Source: DATDCV01 sp036524155 (GTDB lineage: Bacteria > Verrucomicrobiota > Verrucomicrobiia > Limisphaerales > UBA8199). From it: a stretch of DNA of 22,422 nt. Of this stretch, positions 21,852-22,422 are shown piece by piece. The stretch is from assembly GCA_036524155.1 (NCBI GenBank), contig DATDCV010000167.1, positions 1-22,422 of the forward strand, read 5' to 3'. Under the pieces are notes generated by a model. It saw only the letters and a program-made list of their open reading frames with translations. It was not told where the DNA came from and did not search any database. How positions within the stretch are numbered: the stretch's first letter is position 1; each line of letters opens with the position of its first letter. A program made the translations under genes and the position numbers.

Positions 21852-22422
21852 TTACTCGCTGCGGATGGCCTGGACCGGATCGAGGCGCGAGGCGCGCAGG
21901 GCCGGGATCATTCCCGCGATGAGCCCCACCAGGGTCAGGATTGAAGCGGAGACGACCAAGGCCGAAATCGAGACGGAGAGGTGGATGTCGCCCCGGCCGG
22001 AAGTGTCTTCAAAAATCGCGCCGAGGAAAGGCAGCGAGCCAATGAGCCTGACGGCCGCAGACGCGAGCACGAAACCAACCAGGCCGCCGGTCAAGGTCAA
22101 CAGCAGTCCTTCGATGAGGATTTGCTGCAGAATGTGGCGACGGCGCGCCCCCAAGGCTTTGAGCACGCCAATTTCTCGGGTCCGTTCCGTGACTGAAACC
22201 AGCATAATATTGACCACGCCGACGGCCCCAATGCTGAGGGTAAAAGTGCCGATGACTAACAACAGGAGTTTCAGGCCCAGACTCACGTTGGTAATCACGG
22301 CAAGAAATTTGTTCCATTCGAGGATCATTACCGCCCGTTCATCCTGGGTGTTAAAATTGTGGGCGCGGGCGAGTGTGGCGCGAATATCGGCCACTATCCG
22401 GTCCCGGAACTGGTTGTTGGCA
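21852..22422 (-). CDS. MacB-type ABC permease, N-terminus beyond the window
   Basis: The frame continues through the right edge; 189 C-terminal residues and the TAA at 21854-21852 are visible. The GTG at 22394 is internal, since ANNQFRDRIVADIRATL reads on upstream. Visible are the end of the periplasmic domain (DIRATLARAHNF, then AVMILEWNKFLAVI) and the three helices of the FtsX domain. The conserved loop is ERTREIGVLKALGARRR and the ending PALRASRLDPVQAIRSE. It is a third member of the family seen at 11725-14216 but differs clearly from both, and belongs to a separate operon that extends to the right. Confidence 0.9.
   Translation of the reverse strand, partial: ANNQFRDRIVADIRATLARAHNFNTQDERAVMILEWNKFLAVITNVSLGLKLLLLVIGTFTLSIGAVGVVNIMLVSVTERTREIGVLKALGARRRHILQQILIEGLLLTLTGGLVGFVLASAAVRLIGSLPFLGAIFEDTSGRGDIHLSVSISALVVSASILTLVGLIAGMIPALRASRLDPVQAIRSE

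Overview
This window is a GC-rich, gene-dense bacterial chromosome segment with no rRNA, tRNA, insertion sequence or CRISPR array that I can see. The mix of genes suggests a member of the Verrucomicrobiota, perhaps Pedosphaera/Limisphaerales-like. The pointers are a twin-arginine-exported Gfo/Idh/MocA oxidoreductase, an exported TlpA-like thioredoxin with a long helical C-terminal region, a Ycf46-like AAA ATPase, a sigma factor followed by a small soluble protein ending in WWRRLFG, and a CbiM-PDGLE fusion. This placement is inference from recalled family distributions, not from a search.

Layout. (1) 1-1314: 3' part of a GAF-PAS sensor histidine kinase, cut by the left edge. (2) 1470-3992: divergent pair of an exported TlpA-like thioredoxin (minus) and an exported Gfo/Idh/MocA protein (plus). 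(3) 4049-4624: protein of unknown function. (4) 4650-5608 (minus): purS-purQ, overlapping by ATGA, for purine synthesis. (5) 5761-8076 (plus): energy-coupling-factor transporter for Ni2+ or Co2+, cbiM(-PDGLE)-cbiQ-cbiO, with overlapping genes. (6) 8079-8483 (minus): small lipoprotein. (7) 8614-14216 (plus): Yip1-like membrane protein, MacA/HlyD-like adaptor, MacB/LolD-type ATPase and two successive MacB-type permeases, which together look like one tripartite ABC exporter. (8) 14275-18868 (plus): ECF-type sigma factor, 81-aa soluble protein, Ycf46-like AAA ATPase, TPR protein and PilT-type ATPase. (9) 18921-20363 (minus): exported clan-A glycoside hydrolase. (10) 20466-20861 (plus): small membrane protein. 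(11) 20934-20989: 14-bp tandem repeat. (12) 21039-21848 (plus): class A beta-lactamase-like serine hydrolase without a signal peptide. (13) 21852-22422 (minus): C-terminal part of another MacB-type permease, cut by the right edge.

How the parts work together. The clear functional units are purSQ, the metal ECF transporter and the MacAB-like exporter. The most unusual stretch is region 8. It has a sigma factor with no recognisable anti-sigma factor, two hexameric-type ATPases of different families, and two otherwise unrelated proteins that share a WWRRL tail at the extreme C-terminus. No gap between genes exceeds 300 bases; the longest (16682-16931) is described below.
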